From the NCBI RefSeq assembly GCF_035195345.1, contig NZ_CP136574.1, positions 1,913,871-1,977,870 on the forward strand: DNA of 64,000 nt. The letters are read 5' to 3'. The DNA is from Flavobacterium sp. Its GTDB lineage: Bacteria > Bacteroidota > Bacteroidia > Flavobacteriales > Flavobacteriaceae. Positions 16,477 to 25,513 of the stretch are shown one piece after another. Both the position numbers and the translations under genes were made by a program. The notes below the pieces were generated by a model, which did not search any database, was not told the DNA's origin, and saw only the letters and a program-made list of their open reading frames with translations. Position 1 is the stretch's first letter, and the number at the start of each line of letters is the position of its first letter.

Positions 16477-18558
16477 TTAATTTTTTATAAATTTTAAAGT
16501 TTTAGATCCACCTCCAATAGTTAAGTTTAAAAAATAAACACCATCAGCATAACTAGAAACATTGACATTTAAATCAGATTCAGATTGAATTGATTTTCCA
16601 TCTATTCTTTGTCCAAGATTATTGTATATTTCGATTTTTCCAGTTCTCTCAATTCCATCAGGAACATTAATTGTGAAAAATGAATTAGAAGGGTTTGGAT
16701 ATAAACTCACATCTTCTAACAAACTAAAGGTGTCTGTTGAAAGCGAAGCATTATTTGTAAAATAACTTACTCTAGAAATTAAAGTATTATTAGGGTTGCC
16801 GCTAGCAACAAAATCAGTTACATTTACAACTGTTGTGCTTCCAGCAGTTACAGTGTAGAAACCTTGTCCTGTGCCATCAAATAATCCATCACCCCAAGAA
16901 TCACTAACTGTTAAATAATAACAACCATTTGCTGGTAAATTCCATACTTGATTTGTAACTAAAGGAAATGTTCCTCCTGTTGTTTGGTCGGTATATGGAC
17001 CCCCACTATATAAAGTAGTTCCAGCTTGATTTTTTAAAGTCCAAGTTGTTTCACTACCATAGGCATCTCCTGTTAAATTGAAAGTGAACGAAGTTGAATT
17101 AGCATAAGCTAATGAACCGCTAGTTCCAAATGTTTTAGTTGCAGTATTGTTAGTAGTTCTTTGGTCAGTTGTTCCGTTTGCGGATGCTATTGATACAGTT
17201 AATAATCCATTAGCTGTTGAGTTTGTTAAAGTAACTAAAGCATATTTATTCGGCGCAAGATTTCCAGTCCAGTTTTGTGTATAGTTGGTTCCACCATTCA
17301 TGTTGTAGCTTAATGTAGCAGCAGTTAAATTTGAAGTTCCTCTGTTATACAATAAAACAGATTTTGCAGGAGAAGTAGGATTAGGAGTTGTACAAGTAGG
17401 TTGCACAGAACCACCACATAAGTTTTCAATTTTTACTTCAGCATCTGTTGCAAATAATGGTATTGCTTGGTCTTTATTAGATGTTCTTAAGTCTTTTCTT
17501 CTTGGGAATCCAGTAAGAGTACTCATAACAGCTGTTATTCTTGCTTTTTGATTAACAGTAAAAATATTCATACAAGAGTCATCAGTATAATCCATATAGT
17601 TTGCAATCATATCGCTAGCACCTGTTGGACACGAATTAGTCGCTGTACAACCATAATTAGCAGTAGCTACTGCAGGTGTGTCTGCACATAAATCCCCTGC
17701 TGTTGCATTCTCTCCTGAACAACCTCCTTGGAACGTGTGGTAAAGCCCTAAGAAATGACCTACTTCATGAGTCATAGTTCTTCCTTGGTTGTAAGGAGCT
17801 GAAAAATTTCCTGCAGGATAAATACTCTGACTTCCAAAATAACTGTAACCAGCGACAACTCCATCTGTATTTGCGGTTGTCGTTCCGGTGCTTGGGAATT
17901 GTGCATATCCTAAAAGGTCTGCAGATGTTCCGCCAAAATTAACAGACCACATATTCATGTATTGAGTAGGGTTCCAAATTGTTGTTGGTTTTACAGTAGA
18001 GTCTATAGTACCCATTTCCCAGTAGGCTTGGCACAAGTTAACTCTGTTAATTCCATTCGTTGGATTTCCGTTAGGGTCAACTTTTGCTAATACAAATTCA
18101 ATTTGTACGTCGGCACCAACAGCATTATTATTAAATCCAGGGGTTCCTGCCATTCTTCTGTAATCTTGATTCATTACAGTTATTTGTGATTGCACCTGCT
18201 CGTCTGTTATGTTTTCATTAACACCATAAGCATCACCATTGTGAATTACATGCACAACAACTGGAATGTAAATTATTCCGCCAGCTTCAGAATTAATTTC
18301 GTTTAAATAGTCTTTATTATTTGATTTATTGCGGGAAGCAAGAAAAGTCTCAAATTGTTCTCTATTCATCCTTTCGGGATGATTTGCCTGTAAAAACGCT
18401 TCGTATTCATCTGTAGCGCATCGAATATGACCATCAGGACTTCTTTTTTCAGAAGTAAATTCATTTCCAAAACGCACAGCTTTCTTTTTTACTTGACCTA
18501 CTATGTTGATAGAAAATAAGAAAGTTAAATAAAATAAGAATAATGTAATTTTTTTCAT
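16477..18558 (-). CDS. Secreted M43-family metalloprotease with T9SS sorting domain
   Basis: This 693-residue secreted zinc protease belongs to family M43 (pappalysin/cytophagalysin). After a signal peptide (MKKITLFLFYLTFLFSINIVGQ) and a propeptide, the catalytic domain starts near residue 95 (IIYIPVVVHVIHNGD). The zinc motif HEVGHFLGLYH lies at 264-274 and a Met-turn NYMDYTDDSCMN follows near 340. A beta domain holds VSDSWGDGLFDG. The last 75 residues (LYPNPSNSFFTINVP to the end) are a type A sorting domain for export by the type IX system. The ATG at 18558 is preferred over the TTG 6 bp upstream. Confidence 0.93.
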   Translation of the reverse strand: MKKITLFLFYLTFLFSINIVGQVKKKAVRFGNEFTSEKRSPDGHIRCATDEYEAFLQANHPERMNREQFETFLASRNKSNNKDYLNEINSEAGGIIYIPVVVHVIHNGDAYGVNENITDEQVQSQITVMNQDYRRMAGTPGFNNNAVGADVQIEFVLAKVDPNGNPTNGINRVNLCQAYWEMGTIDSTVKPTTIWNPTQYMNMWSVNFGGTSADLLGYAQFPSTGTTTANTDGVVAGYSYFGSQSIYPAGNFSAPYNQGRTMTHEVGHFLGLYHTFQGGCSGENATAGDLCADTPAVATANYGCTATNSCPTGASDMIANYMDYTDDSCMNIFTVNQKARITAVMSTLTGFPRRKDLRTSNKDQAIPLFATDAEVKIENLCGGSVQPTCTTPNPTSPAKSVLLYNRGTSNLTAATLSYNMNGGTNYTQNWTGNLAPNKYALVTLTNSTANGLLTVSIASANGTTDQRTTNNTATKTFGTSGSLAYANSTSFTFNLTGDAYGSETTWTLKNQAGTTLYSGGPYTDQTTGGTFPLVTNQVWNLPANGCYYLTVSDSWGDGLFDGTGQGFYTVTAGSTTVVNVTDFVASGNPNNTLISRVSYFTNNASLSTDTFSLLEDVSLYPNPSNSFFTINVPDGIERTGKIEIYNNLGQRIDGKSIQSESDLNVNVSSYADGVYFLNLTIGGGSKTLKFIKN

Positions 18559-18649
18559 GTTCAATTATAGTTTGATTATAGTTTGTTGACAAATTTATTA
18601 AATTAAAATAAAAAAACTATTTTTTTATTAAATAAATTTGTATTATGCA

Positions 18650-19270
18650 TTATTTTCCATTAAAAGTATTCATGGTATTGTTTAAACCAGCTAAGGCAAA
18701 CGATTTTACTATTTCTGAACTGATTTCAAGTCTTTCTTTTAGTTTTTCTTTTTCTTCAGCATCCCATTCGCCCAAAACATAGTTGACTTGTTGTCCTTTT
18801 TTAAAGGCATCACTAATTCCAAATCTAAAGCGTGGATATTCTGATGAGTTTAATAGTAATTGAATGTTCTTAAGCCCGTTATGACCGCCATCGCTTCCTT
18901 TGGTTTTTATTCGGATGGTTCCAAAAGCTAAATTTAAATCATCTGTTATGACCAACATATTTTCTTTTTCAATGTTTTCTTTTTCTAACCAATATTTAAC
19001 CGCTTTACCACTCAAATTCATGAAGGTATTTGGCTTCAATAACAATAAAGTTCTCCCTTTTATTTTTAGCTCGGCAATTTCACCCAATTTTACTGTTTGA
19101 AATGAAATGCCTTCTTGGATGGCTATGTAATCTAAAACTTTAAAACCAATATTGTGTCTTGTGTTTGCATATTCTGAGCCTATGTTTCCAAGCCCAACGA
19201 TTAGAAATTTCTTCATTCGAATAGTGTCTTCTTGTTTGTTTTTCTTAAATAGAGTTAAAAACCAGTTCAT
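18650..19270 (-). CDS. pth: Peptidyl-tRNA hydrolase
   Basis: This enzyme releases peptides from prematurely dissociated peptidyl-tRNA, recycling tRNA. Key blocks are LIVGLGNIGSEYANTRHNIG with the catalytic His, KPNTFMNLSGKAV, and DDLNLAFGTIRIK followed by GSDGGHNGLKNI. I place the start at the ATG at 19270 (MNWFLTLFKKNKQ), giving 206 residues with a short extension; the ATG at 19216 (MKKFLIVGLGN) would give the compact 188-residue form. It is followed by no terminator and lies 73 bp after rplY, probably in one unit with it. Confidence 0.93.
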   Translation of the reverse strand: MNWFLTLFKKNKQEDTIRMKKFLIVGLGNIGSEYANTRHNIGFKVLDYIAIQEGISFQTVKLGEIAELKIKGRTLLLLKPNTFMNLSGKAVKYWLEKENIEKENMLVITDDLNLAFGTIRIKTKGSDGGHNGLKNIQLLLNSSEYPRFRFGISDAFKKGQQVNYVLGEWDAEEKEKLKERLEISSEIVKSFALAGLNNTMNTFNGK

Positions 19271-19307
19271 GAGGTAAAAGTAGTACAAAGTTTAGAAAGT
19301 TGAAAGC

Positions 19308-19340
19308 ATAAAAAAAGCACCAGTAAAAACTGATGCTTCT
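19308..19340 (-). terminator. Terminator of rplY
   Basis: On the minus strand AAGCATCAGT and ACTGGTGCTT pair over a TTTT loop with one mismatch, then a run of seven T. It lies just past the rplY stop codon. Confidence 0.75.
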
Positions 19341-19361
19341 TTTGTATAGTTTGTAAAGAAA

Positions 19362-19964
19362 TTATTTTTTCTTTTTTCCACCTTTTTCTGCTTTTGCAGC
19401 TTCTTGAGCAGCTTTCATTGCAGCACGAGAAATTCTTACTTGACAAACAACAGTGTTGTCTGGGTGCATTAATTTGAAATTGTTTGTTTCTAATTTAGTC
19501 ACATACAATTTATTACCCATTTCTAATTCAGAAATACTTGCTTCAACAAAGTCAGGTAAGTTTTTAGGTAAAGCTTTCACTTTTAAACGACGTTGGTTTA
19601 AACGCAAAACACCTCCTAATAATACCCCTGGAGAAGTTCCAGTGATTTTAACTGGTACTTCCATGATGATTTCTTTGTCATCACTTAATTGGAAAAAGTC
19701 AATGTGTAAAATTTTATCAGAAACTGGGTGAAACTGAATGTCTTGCATAATTACATTATAAGACGCTCCGTTTAACTCAATTACAACTGTGTGTGCGTTT
19801 GGAGTGTAAACTAAATCTTTAAATGCTCTTTCGTCTGCAACAAAATGAACTGGCTGATTTCCTCCGTAGATAACGCAAGGAACCATTCCAGCATCACGTA
19901 CGGCTTTAGTTGCCTTTTTACCTACGTTTTCTCTTTCTGATCCTTTAATCGTAATTGATTTCAT
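19362..19964 (-). CDS. rplY: Large ribosomal subunit protein bL25 (long, Ctc form)
   Basis: This 200-residue protein is the long Ctc form of bL25, which binds 5S rRNA. The N-terminal L25 domain begins MKSITIKGSERENVGKKATK. The C-terminal beta domain starts near residue 95 (MEVPVKITGTSPGVLLGG), and the tail is Ala/Lys-rich (AAKAEKGGKKKK). It lies 48 bp after prs on the same strand, an arrangement (prs-rplY-pth) seen in many bacteria, so the three genes probably share transcription. Confidence 0.96.
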   Translation of the reverse strand: MKSITIKGSERENVGKKATKAVRDAGMVPCVIYGGNQPVHFVADERAFKDLVYTPNAHTVVIELNGASYNVIMQDIQFHPVSDKILHIDFFQLSDDKEIIMEVPVKITGTSPGVLLGGVLRLNQRRLKVKALPKNLPDFVEASISELEMGNKLYVTKLETNNFKLMHPDNTVVCQVRISRAAMKAAQEAAKAEKGGKKKK

Positions 19965-20011
19965 TGTAAAATATATATAATTAATAAATACTTATTAAAG
20001 TGGTTTCTTGA

Positions 20012-20953
20012 TTACATCAAAAATTTTCCACTAATAGAGTTGTTGTTTTGTACCATGTGCATTACTTCAGCAAATAATGGAGCACAACTTACCACTCTGA
20101 TTTTCTTTGATTCTTTTCGTAACGGAATAGAATCGGTAACAATTAACTCTAATAATTGAGAGTTTTCAATTTTTTCATACGCTTCACCCGATAATATAGG
20201 ATGTGTACATATTGCTCTAACACTTAATGCGCCTTTTTCCATCATTACATCAGCTGCTTTAGCTAATGTTCCTCCAGTGTCAATCATATCGTCAACTAAG
20301 ATAACATTTCTGCCTTTTACATCTCCAATTAACTCCATGGTATCAATTACATTTGCTTTTTTTCTTTGCTTGTAACAAACTACTACATCAGATTCTAAAA
20401 ATTTAGAATAAGCATACGCTCTTTTTGAACCTCCCATATCTGGAGATGCGATGGTTAAATTTTCTAGATTTAAACTTCTCACATAAGGCAAAAAGATGGT
20501 TGAAGCAAACAAATGATCTACTGGTTTTTCAAAGAAACCTTGAATTTGATCAGCATGTAAATCCATCGTCATAATTCGAGTAGCTCCAGCAGTTTCCAAT
20601 AGTTTTGCAACTAATTTAGCTCCAATTGGCACTCTTGGCTTGTCTTTTCTATCTTGTCTTGCCCAACCAAAGTAAGGGATCACTGCGGTAATATGTCTGG
20701 CAGATGCTCTTTTTGCTGCATCTATCATCAATAATAATTCCATTAAATTGTCTGCACTTGGAAAGGTAGAACAAACTAGGAATACACGCAATCCTCTTAT
20801 TGATTCTTCAAAAGAAGGCTGAAATTCGCCGTCACTATATTTAGAGAACGTAATTTTACCCATCTGAACACCATACTTTTCAGCAATTTGTTCAGCTAGA
20901 TACACACTCTGAGAACATGCAAAAATTTTTGCTTCCGGTTCTTGATACAGCAT
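20012..20953 (-). CDS. prs: Ribose-phosphate pyrophosphokinase
   Basis: This 313-residue enzyme makes PRPP from ribose 5-phosphate and ATP, feeding purine, pyrimidine, histidine and NAD synthesis. Conserved blocks are FSKYSDGEFQPSF, YFGWARQDRKDKPRVPIGAK, the DLHADQIQGFF region with a catalytic metal site, and the PRPP loop VDDMIDTGGTLAKAA. A minus-strand TAAATTTG (21005-21012) about 50 nt upstream may be its -7 element. It heads the prs-rplY-pth run. Confidence 0.97.
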   Translation of the reverse strand: MLYQEPEAKIFACSQSVYLAEQIAEKYGVQMGKITFSKYSDGEFQPSFEESIRGLRVFLVCSTFPSADNLMELLLMIDAAKRASARHITAVIPYFGWARQDRKDKPRVPIGAKLVAKLLETAGATRIMTMDLHADQIQGFFEKPVDHLFASTIFLPYVRSLNLENLTIASPDMGGSKRAYAYSKFLESDVVVCYKQRKKANVIDTMELIGDVKGRNVILVDDMIDTGGTLAKAADVMMEKGALSVRAICTHPILSGEAYEKIENSQLLELIVTDSIPLRKESKKIRVVSCAPLFAEVMHMVQNNNSISGKFLM

Positions 20954-21077
20954 GTTAATTTATTGTTTAGTAGTTAGTTAGTGTTGTGTCGTGTTAACGA
21001 GGTGCAAATTTAGAAATAAAATCGAACTCTGAAAGGATATTTTTAACTATTTTTTTATGAATTGCAGAAATATTTTT

Positions 21078-21085
21078 TACATTTG
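21078..21085 (+). promoter_or_regulatory. -7 promoter element of tRNA-Leu
   Basis: TACATTTG matches TAnnTTTG and lies 35 nt before the tRNA. No good -33 element was found at the usual spacing, so support is partial. Confidence 0.4.
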
Positions 21086-21120
21086 CACCCACTTAATGAT
21101 TTAACCATCATTTTTCCATT

Positions 21121-21200
21121 GCCCGGATGGCGGAATTGGTAGACGCGCACGACTCAAACTCGTGTACTTAGGTGTGTGGGTTCGATTCCCACTCCGGGTA
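21121..21200 (+). tRNA. tRNA-Leu (anticodon CAA)
   Basis: The cloverleaf is visible: acceptor GCCCGGA with TCCGGGT (first pair G-U), a D arm, the anticodon arm CACGA-CTCAAAC-TCGTG with anticodon CAA, a class II variable arm, and the T arm GTGGG-TTCGATT-CCCAC. The discriminator is A. CCA is not encoded. Confidence 0.93.
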
Positions 21201-21204
21201 CTTT

Positions 21205-21247
21205 AAAATCCTTAATCAGCTTTAAACAAGTTAATTAAGGATTTTTA
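21205..21247 (+). terminator. Terminator after tRNA-Leu
   Basis: AAAATCCTTAA (21205-21215) pairs with TTAAGGATTTT (21235-21245), an 11-bp stem with the downstream T run. Confidence 0.8.
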
Positions 21248-21281
21248 TTTTTAATTTCCAATACAATTTTTGAATCTAGAT

Positions 21282-21332
21282 TAATCAGGCAAACGAAATA
21301 TAGAATAGATTTAAAATCTATTTTTCTGATTA
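21282..21332. other. Nested inverted repeats after the AraC gene
   Basis: TAATCAG and CTGATTA enclose AATAGATTT-A-AAATCTATT. This probably forms a 3' structure at the end of the AraC-family gene. No T run follows on the minus strand, so terminator function is uncertain. The rest of 21248-21402 shows nothing else. Confidence 0.45.
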
Positions 21333-21402
21333 GTATCATAATTCATATCACGGCATAGGTATTGAATACATATACTTTGATTTAGGTTTTATTTATACCA
21401 GT

Positions 21403-22578
21403 TTAGTTTAAATTTTTGTATTGGTTTGATAAGTAATCTTTAGGGGAATAGTTAGTCTGCTTTTTAAAATAGATAAAAAAAGAATTATAGGACTTAAACC
21501 CCACTTTGTATGCCAATGCATCAAATGTTTTTGACGCTAAAAAATTATTGCTTATTAGATGTAAAGAATCATTAATTTTGCAGTAATTTTTGTACTCAAC
21601 GAACGACAACTTACAGTGGTATTTAAAAATATACGCTAAATGACTTGAAGGGATATTTAAACTATTAGATAAATCATTAATTGAATAATTTGAATCTCTA
21701 AAAGGAGTTTCTTTTGCAACAAAATTTTCAATTGCAATTATATATGAATTTGTTTTATTAACTAGTTTAGTTTGTAATTTAAACTCTTGCTTGCTTGATA
21801 TATTTACAATAGTTGGTTCCCAAATAAAATCATTTATTTTAATTTCATTATTTAAACCAGCTATTTGTTTAATTAATTTTGGATATCCAAAAAGAATTTC
21901 AGGACTCATTAGAATTTTCAAAAAAACCAACAATAATAAAAAACTTTGAGTTATTGAAATTGTTTGTCCTGAAAATTTTTTCCCAGCACAAACTTCAAAG
22001 CATAGCACAATTAAAAGTCTAATAAACATTAGAATAATAATTATAAAAATAAAGTTTAACCAATTTTTTATTATTTGATAGTGCTTAGGGCTAATTAATT
22101 CTTTATTATTTTTCTTTAAGATTTTAAAATATATCTTTAAAATTTTAAAGAAATAAATAGCAATATATAATATTACACACAACTCCAATCCAATTTCAAA
22201 TATGTTATGATATAAGACTATTCTATGATGTAGAAATACAAAATAAGAAAACAATACAATTGGAAAAATGAAATGGAGCAAATTTTTAGGTTGAAAAACT
22301 TTAATGTCTTTTATTAAAGATATCAAGTATAGATATACACAAGGGGCAGCTATTAATGAGAGAGAATATAAAGCAGATAAATTTAGGGTTAAAAATGGTA
22401 ATAAGATATAATTTTCTATGACACTAAAAATCGAACGTAATGATGCCATAAAAAAAATAACAGCAAGATAACCATTGACAATTTTATTTGATTTGTAGGA
22501 AAAAAATAATAAAAAAACGACAAAAAATCCTAGAATACCTACGAATAATGAGAAAAAGATTAGAATTTGTGTAAACAT
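21403..22578 (-). CDS. Membrane-bound AraC-family transcriptional regulator
   Basis: This 391-residue protein has an N-terminal membrane sensor with about seven hydrophobic segments (residues 1-235) and a C-terminal AraC DNA-binding domain (about 290-391). The HTH helices are recognisable in YSINDLSNSLNIPSSHLAYIF and in FDALAYKVGFKSYNSFFIYFK, ending with TNYSPKDYLSN. Such 7TM/AraC proteins are common in Flavobacteriia and sense unknown signals. Base composition is more AT-rich than the neighbours, which may point to less constrained or acquired sequence. The target genes are unknown. Confidence 0.9.
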   Translation of the reverse strand: MFTQILIFFSLFVGILGFFVVFLLFFSYKSNKIVNGYLAVIFFMASLRSIFSVIENYILLPFLTLNLSALYSLSLIAAPCVYLYLISLIKDIKVFQPKNLLHFIFPIVLFSYFVFLHHRIVLYHNIFEIGLELCVILYIAIYFFKILKIYFKILKKNNKELISPKHYQIIKNWLNFIFIIIILMFIRLLIVLCFEVCAGKKFSGQTISITQSFLLLLVFLKILMSPEILFGYPKLIKQIAGLNNEIKINDFIWEPTIVNISSKQEFKLQTKLVNKTNSYIIAIENFVAKETPFRDSNYSINDLSNSLNIPSSHLAYIFKYHCKLSFVEYKNYCKINDSLHLISNNFLASKTFDALAYKVGFKSYNSFFIYFKKQTNYSPKDYLSNQYKNLN

Positions 22579-22743
22579 GAACCATTTCTTTATGTAAGTT
22601 TATAATTGCGAATGTACTATAAAAAATTAATTCGTCAATTTTTTACTATGTAATACAATATTAAAAAGGTTACTATTTTTTTAAAATATATATCGTTTTT
22701 TCTAAATTTTAATGCTAAATTTTATTTTCCTTTTTTTTAGGTT

Positions 22744-22751
22744 TACTTTTG
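22744..22751 (+). promoter_or_regulatory. -7 promoter-like element
   Basis: TACTTTTG matches TAnnTTTG and lies about 70 nt before the 83-residue frame. No -33 TTG at the right spacing was found. Confidence 0.3.
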
Positions 22752-22822
22752 AAATAGATACTAAATATTTATTAATACAATTAAGTTGTAAATTAAGTTT
22801 AATCTAGAATCTATTATATAAA

Positions 22823-23074
22823 ATGAAAATTATTTTTAAAGAGAATAAAACAATTGAGATAGTTAGATTTCGCAAATTGAGTATTTTTAATCTAAATGAT
22901 ATAGATAAAATCAATATCAAATTCATTAATTTTCTTATTGTTAAGATTTATTATTTAAATATTTTAACAAAAGATAGAAAAATATATTCGTTCTTTTTCT
23001 TAAAAAATGATAAAGAGAGTATTAAAAGAGAAGTGTTTTACATTAGAAATTTCATGAGCTCACATTTGGAATAA
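22823..23074 (+). CDS. Small hypothetical protein
   Basis: This is an 83-residue frame with an ATG start, very AT-rich (many Ile, Lys and Phe). It may be a real small gene, because the sequence alternates basic and hydrophobic patches (LLIVKIYYLNIL-like, then SFFFLKNDKES). No family is recognised. It lies between the AraC-type gene and a lipoprotein gene with no obvious partner. The composition makes chance occurrence possible. Confidence 0.45.
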   Translation: MKIIFKENKTIEIVRFRKLSIFNLNDIDKINIKFINFLIVKIYYLNILTKDRKIYSFFFLKNDKESIKREVFYIRNFMSSHLE

Positions 23075-23268
23075 CAATTTTAATAACTACCCTAAAGATT
23101 GCAACTATTTTTTTACATCAATAGAACTAACCAACGAAAAAATAAAATAAATTTGAGTTAGTATTATTTAATTCGTTTTTTACTAGCTTTCAAGGTGATA
23201 ATGGTGACTTTATTTTTTGAATTTCTAGAAATTTAAATACAACATTTCAAAAACAAAATATAAAGTTT

Positions 23269-23276
23269 TATCTTTG
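23269..23276 (+). promoter_or_regulatory. -7 promoter element of the repeat lipoprotein gene
   Basis: TATCTTTG lies 22 nt before the ATG at 23299. A -33 element is not clear. Confidence 0.45.
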
Positions 23277-23298
23277 AGAACTATAAAAAAATAATAAG

Positions 23299-23796
23299 AT
23301 GAAAAAGCAATTACTTTTGGCAACTATTTTAGTTTCGATTTTGTTTATATCTTGTAAAAAAGACGAAGAAGTAAAACCAGTAGAAGCATCACAGCAGAAA
23401 ACACAACCTTTTTCTGGTGAAGCGTGGTTGAAGCAGCGTGTTGGAAATCAAGTTCAAGCACAACAGCAAACTATGCAGCAAACCGCCCAGCCATCAACGC
23501 CAAGTCCAGCACAAACTAGCCCAGGAATGAATCCTCCGCACGGGCAACCAGGTCACAAATGCGAAATTCCTGTTGGAGCGCCATTGAACTCAAAACCAAT
23601 TGCCAACAAAAAACCGCAAACAACAACCAATGTGGTTAATAAAAAATCAGAAGATAAACCTGTAATGAATGTGAATTCAAAAAATGGGACTGCAACTATA
23701 GTAGGAACAACTACTCTTCCAGGAATGAATCCACCGCACGGACAAGAAGGTCATCGTTGTGATGTTGCAGTAGGAGCTCCTTTGCCTAAAGAATAA
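23299..23796 (+). CDS. Lipoprotein with duplicated GMNPPHGQ motif, function unknown
   Basis: This 165-residue lipoprotein has the lipobox LFISC with Cys19. A Gln/Pro/Ala-rich linker follows. Two copies of a 22-residue motif lie at 75-96 and 141-162 with the pattern PGMNPPHGQxGHxCxxxVGAPL, separated by a Lys/Thr-rich spacer. Each copy conserves two His and one Cys, which may bind a metal or a heme, but this is inference. Proteins with this motif are found in other Bacteroidota, with no function I know. The gene is convergent with the LolC/E-like permease gene. Confidence 0.85.
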   Translation: MKKQLLLATILVSILFISCKKDEEVKPVEASQQKTQPFSGEAWLKQRVGNQVQAQQQTMQQTAQPSTPSPAQTSPGMNPPHGQPGHKCEIPVGAPLNSKPIANKKPQTTTNVVNKKSEDKPVMNVNSKNGTATIVGTTTLPGMNPPHGQEGHRCDVAVGAPLPKE

Positions 23797-23799
23797 TGT

Positions 23800-24999
23800 T
23801 TATTTAAACAATTTTTTATTCACTGTACCCGAAGCAATCCAAGATGAGATAAAGCCGAGTATTATAATGGTTGTTACAACAATTGCTATGTTTTTCCATT
23901 CAAAAAGAACTGGATAAGGCATTGTTGGAGTAATCATAATAAAAGAAAAATGTTGTTGTAGTAAAATAATACCGATGGCAAGTACTAATCCAAGTACTAA
24001 TCCAAATGAGGTTATTATAATTCCTTGGGTAAAGAATATGGTCCGAATAGAAGTTTGTGTTACGCCAATATTGTATAATGTTTTTAAATTATCTCTTTTA
24101 TCAATGATGATCATTACAATAGCTCCTGCAAGACAAAATAATGTTAGGATAACAACTAATGTGCTGAATAAATAAATGAATAAATTTTCAGATTGGAGCA
24201 TTTTATACAGCGAATCATTAAGTTGGGCTCTGTTTTTTATTTTAATTGATTTTCCTAAAATTTGAGCAAGTTCAGCTCGAGCTTTAGTTTCGTCTGCGTT
24301 TGGCTTTAATTTGATTTCAAGATTAGTTATTTCGTTGTCTTTTAGGCCTAAAAAATGTTGCGCAACTTCAATAGAACAAAACACATATTTGCTGTCTAAT
24401 TCTTCGTTAATTGAATATATCCCAGATGGAAACAATAATGCTTTGTTAAAAGCTTCGTTCGGATTTTCAATATCACCTATTCCGGGTTTTGGAGCAAATG
24501 CCTCTAAGCCATTGTTGTAATCAAATAAACCCAAACCTAATTTTCTACTAATATCTGCTCCAACAACTACATTTTCTGAATTGGCTTCAAGCCATTCTCC
24601 GGCATATAAGTTTTTATTAAAATTAGTGACTTGGATGAATCGATTGTCAATTCCTTTAATATAAGCAAAGAGTTCTTTGCTGTCATACATAAAGTATACG
24701 CGTTCTTCAATAATTTTGCTGTAAGAATTTATGTAATGGCTTTTTTTAAGTTGTTCTTCTTCGATAGGATTTAAAAAAAAAGTTTTTCCAGCGGAAGTTT
24801 CAACTCGTAAGTCTGGATCAGAAGCATTTGCGAAATTTAGACTAAATTCTTTCAATCCGCTAAATACAGATAAGAAAACAAAAAGAGCCATAGTACTTGC
24901 TATAATTCCAACAGAAGCAATACCTGTAATTATATTGATTGCTTTGTTTTTGCTGAAACTTACAGCGTAACGTTTTGCTATGTAATAGGAAAGGTTCAA
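23800..24999 (-). CDS. FtsX-like ABC transporter permease (LolC/LolE-like)
   Basis: This 399-residue inner-membrane protein has an N-terminal TM helix (MNLSYYIAKRYAVSFSKNKAINIIT then GIIASTMALFVFLSVFSGL), a large periplasmic MacB-like domain (about 50-260) and three C-terminal TM helices (FtsX domain). This is the layout of LolC/E, which release lipoproteins for transport to the outer membrane. The gene starts with TTG one base after the stop of rbfA. No ABC ATPase lies next to it, so the partner must be elsewhere. Confidence 0.9.
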   Translation of the reverse strand: MNLSYYIAKRYAVSFSKNKAINIITGIASVGIIASTMALFVFLSVFSGLKEFSLNFANASDPDLRVETSAGKTFFLNPIEEEQLKKSHYINSYSKIIEERVYFMYDSKELFAYIKGIDNRFIQVTNFNKNLYAGEWLEANSENVVVGADISRKLGLGLFDYNNGLEAFAPKPGIGDIENPNEAFNKALLFPSGIYSINEELDSKYVFCSIEVAQHFLGLKDNEITNLEIKLKPNADETKARAELAQILGKSIKIKNRAQLNDSLYKMLQSENLFIYLFSTLVVILTLFCLAGAIVMIIIDKRDNLKTLYNIGVTQTSIRTIFFTQGIIITSFGLVLGLVLAIGIILLQQHFSFIMITPTMPYPVLFEWKNIAIVVTTIIILGFISSWIASGTVNKKLFK

Positions 25000-25000
25000 A

Positions 25001-25393
25001 TTACGATTTCTTTCTTTTCTCTAATAAATCTGGATTTTCAATAGGATTTTCTTCGCCGGTTAGGGCTTTATCAATTTTTTCGATATAATCTAAACTGTCG
25101 TCAATATAGAAAATTAGATTTGGAACTTTGCGTAATTGATTTTTTACACGTTGCGCCAAATCGTGTTTTATAAGAGGAGCGTTACTTTTAACGGCCTCTA
25201 AAATTTCAGGAGCCTTTTCAGTAGGAAATATGCTTAAATGCACTTTAGCAATAGATAAATCAGAAGTTACATTTACTTTTGAAACTGAAATTAGTAAGTT
25301 ATTAATATTGTTTTTTCGAATTTCGCCCTGCAAAATTGAAACTAAGTCATTTTGTAAAAGTGCTCCTATTTTTTTTTGTCTATTTGTTTCCAT
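25001..25393 (-). CDS. rbfA: Ribosome-binding factor A
   Basis: This 130-residue protein binds the 30S subunit and helps 16S rRNA maturation, mainly at low temperature. The KH-like fold is seen in RQKKIGALLQNDLVSIL, ISVSKVNVTSDLSIAKVHLS and the helix region ending PNLIFYIDDSLDYIEKID. The ATG at 25393 is favoured over the longer frame because a -7 element lies immediately before it. The lolC/E-like gene starts one base past its stop. Confidence 0.93.
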   Translation of the reverse strand: METNRQKKIGALLQNDLVSILQGEIRKNNINNLLISVSKVNVTSDLSIAKVHLSIFPTEKAPEILEAVKSNAPLIKHDLAQRVKNQLRKVPNLIFYIDDSLDYIEKIDKALTGEENPIENPDLLEKRKKS

Positions 25394-25397
25394 GATG

Positions 25398-25405
25398 CAA
25401 AAATA
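25398..25405 (-). promoter_or_regulatory. -7 promoter element of rbfA
   Basis: The minus strand reads TATTTTTG here, 4 nt before the ATG, giving an almost leaderless transcript. No well-spaced -33 element was found. Confidence 0.5.
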
Positions 25406-25454
25406 CATAAAATTTCATCAAGGCGTATTCTTTTATAAGTATATGTAAGTTTGA

Positions 25455-25488
25455 TTGCTTAAACGTTGTTTGATTTTTGTTAACTTTG
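25455..25488 (+). promoter_or_regulatory. Bacteroidota-type promoter of mce
   Basis: TTG at 25455-25457, 23 nt, then TAACTTTG at 25481-25488. The ATG lies 25 nt downstream. Confidence 0.65.
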
Positions 25489-25513
25489 TTCGTCTTTAAA
25501 TTAATAAAAATAC

